Below are positions 5,656 to 6,902 of a stretch of DNA of 6,902 bases, one piece after another (positions within the stretch are counted from its first letter, which is position 1; every line of letters begins with the position of its first letter). This DNA is from an uncultured Muribaculaceae bacterium. GTDB taxonomy: Bacteria; Bacteroidota; Bacteroidia; Bacteroidales; Muribaculaceae. The notes below the pieces were generated by a model. It saw nothing but the letters and a program-made list of their open reading frames with translations. It ran no database searches and was not told the DNA's origin. The position numbers and the translations under genes were made by a program. The stretch covers positions 1 to 6,902 of the forward strand of contig CAJUSN010000127.1 in assembly GCA_910589095.1 (NCBI GenBank), read 5' to 3'.

Positions 5656-6006
5656 GCCATCCGTAGTAAGTTCGCTTTCTTGAAGCATCGCCACTCCTGT
5701 TTCTCGGTGTCGAAGTAGGGTTGCACCGTGGCGTTAGTCTTGCGCTGCTTCTTGGCGGCTCCCTCGGTTGCGGTGGTGTCGCCGGCGGGGATGAGGTCGG
5801 CGTTGAGTGTTCCGTAAGCCTCGCGGGTAGATCCGTCCACTTTGGCGAAGTAAAATTTTACGATCCGAAAGGGCCATTGCGGATTTCATCTTGATGTTAG
5901 CCCACGATGCTTTCAGTGCTTGGGAGACGTTGAAGCCGTTGCGTTTCACGAATTGCCACGCGAGATTCATTACTTGGCTGAGGGTTAATTTTCTTTCGTT
6001 GCTCAT
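5652..6006 (-). pseudogene. SH3 beta-barrel fold protein (WYL_2/DUF2693-like), interrupted by a frameshift
   Basis: Two reading frames together make one recognisable protein of about 118 residues. The first runs from ATG 6006 (MSNERKLTLSQVMNLAWQFV, then NGFNVSQALKASWANIKMK) to about base 5863. The second continues in another frame from about 5865 with IVKFYFAKVDGSTREAYG, then the tail YFDTEKQEWRCFKKANLL, ending at the TGA at 5652-5654. The helical N-terminus followed by VKFYFxKVDGTxREAxGTL and YFDxEKxxxRCFKKxNLL is the layout I know from small Bacteroidota phage and mobile-element proteins of the WYL_2 type. Their biochemical role is not established; the barrel may bind nucleic acid. The shift lies around CTTTCGGATCGTA (5871-5859) and equals one inserted or two missing bases. 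Unshifted, translation would stop near 5734 in a nonsense Arg/His-rich tail. Explanations are decay, a sequencing indel or, less likely, recoding. It is the first gene of the minus-strand operon. Confidence 0.75.
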
Positions 6007-6058
6007 TGCTCCGGGGTTTTTGAGGGGTTGATTTTATCCTGATTTAATTTTGATGTTA

Positions 6059-6090
6059 CAAATTTAATCATAATAAAATTACCTACCAAA
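6059..6090 (-). promoter_or_regulatory. Promoter of the minus-strand accessory operon
   Basis: On the minus strand TTTG (6090-6087), a 20-base spacer and TAAATTTG (6066-6059) match the Bacteroidota consensus. The expected start is near 6052, leaving about a 45-base leader before the SH3-barrel gene. The -33 box is the first four bases (read on the other strand) of one copy of the CAAATTTTAG repeat. Confidence 0.7.
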
Positions 6091-6128
6091 TTTTAGGGCG
6101 AAAAAATTTAATTGCTCTCAAATTTTAG
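6087..6128. promoter_or_regulatory. Candidate operator: two CAAATTTTAG direct repeats between divergent promoters
   Basis: Perfect 10-bp copies lie at 6087-6096 and 6119-6128. They are 32 bases apart (about three helical turns), within an extremely AT-rich spacer. The first overlaps the -33 box of the leftward operon promoter, and the second lies just upstream of the rightward promoter of the XRE gene. AAATTTT and AAAATTT (6103-6109, 6120-6126) also form an inverted pair. The placement suits binding by the adjacent XRE regulator, but AT-richness makes short repeats likely by chance. Confidence 0.35.
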
Positions 6129-6137
6129 TGGTTTTTA

Positions 6138-6168
6138 TTTTATTGTAATATAATTTTAAGTATCTTTG
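6138..6168 (+). promoter_or_regulatory. Promoter of the XRE-family regulator gene
   Basis: TATCTTTGCA (6161-6170) is a perfect -7 element. Nineteen bases upstream is TTTT (6138-6141), an imperfect -33. The expected transcript start is about 6174, giving a leader of some 25 bases to the ATG at 6200. The 13-mer AAGTATCTTTGCA is identical to that of the yhhQ promoter. Confidence 0.75.
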
Positions 6169-6199
6169 CACACGGGAACAACTTAAACCACAATAAAAG

Positions 6200-6454
6200 A
6201 TGTTACGCGTTAAAGAAATTCTAAAATCAAAAGGAATGACGGCAAAAGAACTTGCCGGACTTCTCGGCATCTCTGAGCCATCGTTATCCCTAACAATTAA
6301 AGCCGGGGCAAATCCCTCATTGCAAACTCTTGACAAAATCGCCTCCGCGTTGGGCGTGTCGGTGGCTGAGCTGTTTGAGGCTCCGGCGCAAGACACCGCA
6401 ACTATCACCTGCCCTCATTGTGGCAAGGCCATCACGTTGCAGGTTGAGAAATAA
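6200..6454 (+). CDS. XRE-family helix-turn-helix regulator with C-terminal CxxC
   Basis: An 84-residue protein. Residues 1-60 are a Cro/C1-type HTH: MLRVKEILKSKGMTAKELAG, turn LLGIS, recognition helix about 25-34 (SEPSLSLTIK), then LQTLDKIASALGVSVAELFE. A short linker leads to CPHCGKAITLQ (71-81), half of a zinc-ribbon-like motif. One CxxC could bind metal only with another chain, so dimeric metal sharing is possible. Members of this family usually repress neighbouring operons. This gene is divergent from the SH3-barrel/sigma operon and separated from it by 193 AT-rich bases with repeats, the usual layout for a phage-type or mobile-element repressor. The start is supported by the promoter placement. 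A terminator lies about 55 bases after the stop. Confidence 0.85.
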   Translation: MLRVKEILKSKGMTAKELAGLLGISEPSLSLTIKAGANPSLQTLDKIASALGVSVAELFEAPAQDTATITCPHCGKAITLQVEK

Positions 6455-6455
6455 A

Positions 6456-6507
6456 AACCTCAACGCCTGGGGTTACTTTGTCATCGTTCATCCCCTTTGT
6501 TGAGGTT
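6456..6507 (+). repeat. 9-bp inverted repeat stem after the XRE gene
   Basis: AACCTCAAC (6456-6464) and GTTGAGGTT (6499-6507) are perfectly complementary, with a nested GGGG/CCCC pair inside. The stem begins directly at the XRE stop codon and ends one base before the terminator stem. The 3' UTR would thus be almost entirely base-paired, perhaps for mRNA stability or as a 3'-derived small RNA. Confidence 0.5.
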
Positions 6508-6508
6508 C

Positions 6509-6542
6509 GGGCGTGGGTCATGTCGGCTCACGCCCTTTTTTT
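6509..6542 (+). terminator. Intrinsic terminator after the XRE gene
   Basis: GGGCGTGGG (6509-6517) pairs with GCTCACGCCC bases 6527-6535 (9 bp, one G-U pair). A 9-base loop separates the arms, and TTTTTTT (6536-6542) follows. This is a strong canonical terminator on the plus strand. Confidence 0.9.
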
Positions 6543-6663
6543 CGTCCTCTGCGGCCGTTTCTCGGTCTTGGGCGGCCAACTTATCACCTCGGCGCCCATC
6601 GTTGAAATTTACCCCGTTTCCGTGCGTCTGAGGGTAATTGTGGCTCAGTGCAGCACCTTGTGG
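6543..6663. other. Non-coding stretch between the XRE terminator and the RusA-like frame
   Basis: No recognisable gene is seen here. On the minus strand a 23-codon Lys/Arg-rich ORF (6528-6599) exists, but it runs into the XRE terminator and has no family match. TCTTGGGCGGC occurs here (6566-6576) and again at 6724-6734, probably by chance. Confidence 0.4.
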
Positions 6664-6873
6664 CTATTCCATGCCGTCAAATAGAGACGGTGGCGCGGGA
6701 TCAGGTATCAATGAAAATTCAACTCTTGGGCGGCAAGGGTCTACTCGCTTGGTTGCGTCTATCCTCTTGCAAAGATTGTCATTAGTTATCGCTCCGGCCA
6801 ACTGTAGGCAGTCAAGCAACGTCTTTAGAGAGTTGTCGAGGTCAAAGTTGGGGTCAATGTAAATAAGCGGTTG
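6664..6873 (-). pseudogene. RusA-like Holliday junction resolvase, C-terminal catalytic part, lacking its N-terminus
   Basis: A minus-strand frame of 69 codons ends at TAG 6664-6666 and is closed upstream by an in-frame TAA at 6874-6876; it has no ATG near the beginning. It carries the RusA signature: FDLDNSLKTLLDCLQLAGAI, then TNDNL and PRVEFSL. The visible Asp11, Asp13, Lys17 and Asp32 reproduce the spacing of E. coli RusA Asp70, Asp72, Lys76 and Asp91, the metal-binding and catalytic residues. RusA enzymes (about 120-140 residues) cut four-way junctions and are typical phage recombination genes. About 55-70 N-terminal residues are missing, and the DNA beyond the stop is AT-rich with little coding character. 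Either the gene was truncated or an indel hides the rest beyond the window edge. Absence of a start makes a functional product unlikely. Confidence 0.65.
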
Positions 6874-6877
6874 TTAA

Positions 6878-6902
6878 AATGTATTGTAAAAATACGTACA
6901 TT
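6878..6902. repeat. Short inverted repeat at the right window edge
   Basis: AATGTA (6878-6883) and TACATT (6897-6902) flank an AT-rich core that contains a nested GTATT/AATAC pair. It lies directly upstream of the truncated RusA frame. It could be an operator, a promoter region or an element end; it may extend past the window. Confidence 0.3.

Noticed and set aside
6432..6599. Two small minus-strand ORFs of 23 and 29 codons (6528-6599 and 6432-6521), 6 bases apart
   Set aside because: They cross the plus-strand terminator and the 3' end of the XRE gene, have no family match, and their spacing alone is weak evidence. They could be revisited if conserved.
6566..6734. 11-bp direct repeat TCTTGGGCGGC at 6566-6576 and 6724-6734
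   Set aside because: It is short and lies in unrelated contexts (non-coding and RusA frame); it is most likely chance.
1..6902. CRISPR array, tRNA or rRNA genes, transposase or IS ends
   Set aside because: No regularly spaced repeats, no tRNA T-loop signature, no rRNA-like segment and no transposase or integrase motif were seen on either strand.

Overview
The window looks like a Bacteroidota chromosome segment, most likely order Bacteroidales (a Muribaculaceae-type gut genome would fit, but that family is inferred). The protein families support this: a Bacteroidota-style RNase E/G, an HU protein, a 29-residue AURKAIP1/COX24-domain protein and a YjjG-like HAD phosphatase. So do the promoters. 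Several match the Bacteroidota sigma-ABfr pattern TTTG-N19/20-TAnnTTTG, and two share the exact 13-mer AAGTATCTTTGCA.

Region 1 (1-4483) is ordinary housekeeping chromosome. The 3' end of a plus-strand esterase of the esterase D type (1-377) converges on a minus-strand RNase E/G gene (512-2164), with a bidirectional hairpin terminator between them (404-445). Reading leftward on the minus strand, the order is yhhQ-like queuosine-precursor transporter (4483-3752), yjjG-like nucleotidase (3748-2999, only 3 bases later), HU (2846-2574), the tiny basic COX24-type protein (2472-2383) and rng. The 218 bases upstream of rng are non-coding and can fold into two strong stem-loops.

Region 2 (4484-4788, about 305 bases without a gene) is the junction between housekeeping and accessory DNA. 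It holds the terminator of the accessory operon, a near-perfect promoter for yhhQ, and a leader with a 12-bp inverted repeat enclosing two tandem 11-bp repeats (TGRGTAACAAA).

Region 3 (4789-6902) looks like part of a prophage or other integrated element. A minus-strand, overlapping operon runs from a WYL_2/DUF2693-like SH3-barrel gene (broken by a frameshift), through an unannotated 29-codon ORF coupled by ATGA overlaps at both ends, to a basic coiled-coil protein and a sigma-70-like protein. Divergent from it is a small XRE-family regulator with a C-terminal CxxC. The two promoters face away from each other across a very AT-rich 193-base spacer carrying a repeated CAAATTTTAG, a plausible operator. 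At the right edge a minus-strand reading frame encodes the C-terminal catalytic half of a RusA-like Holliday-junction resolvase, cut off by an in-frame stop. The likely logic is a repressor-like gene controlling an early operon that makes its own sigma-like activator. The broken SH3-barrel and resolvase frames suggest the element may be decaying, unless they are sequencing errors.
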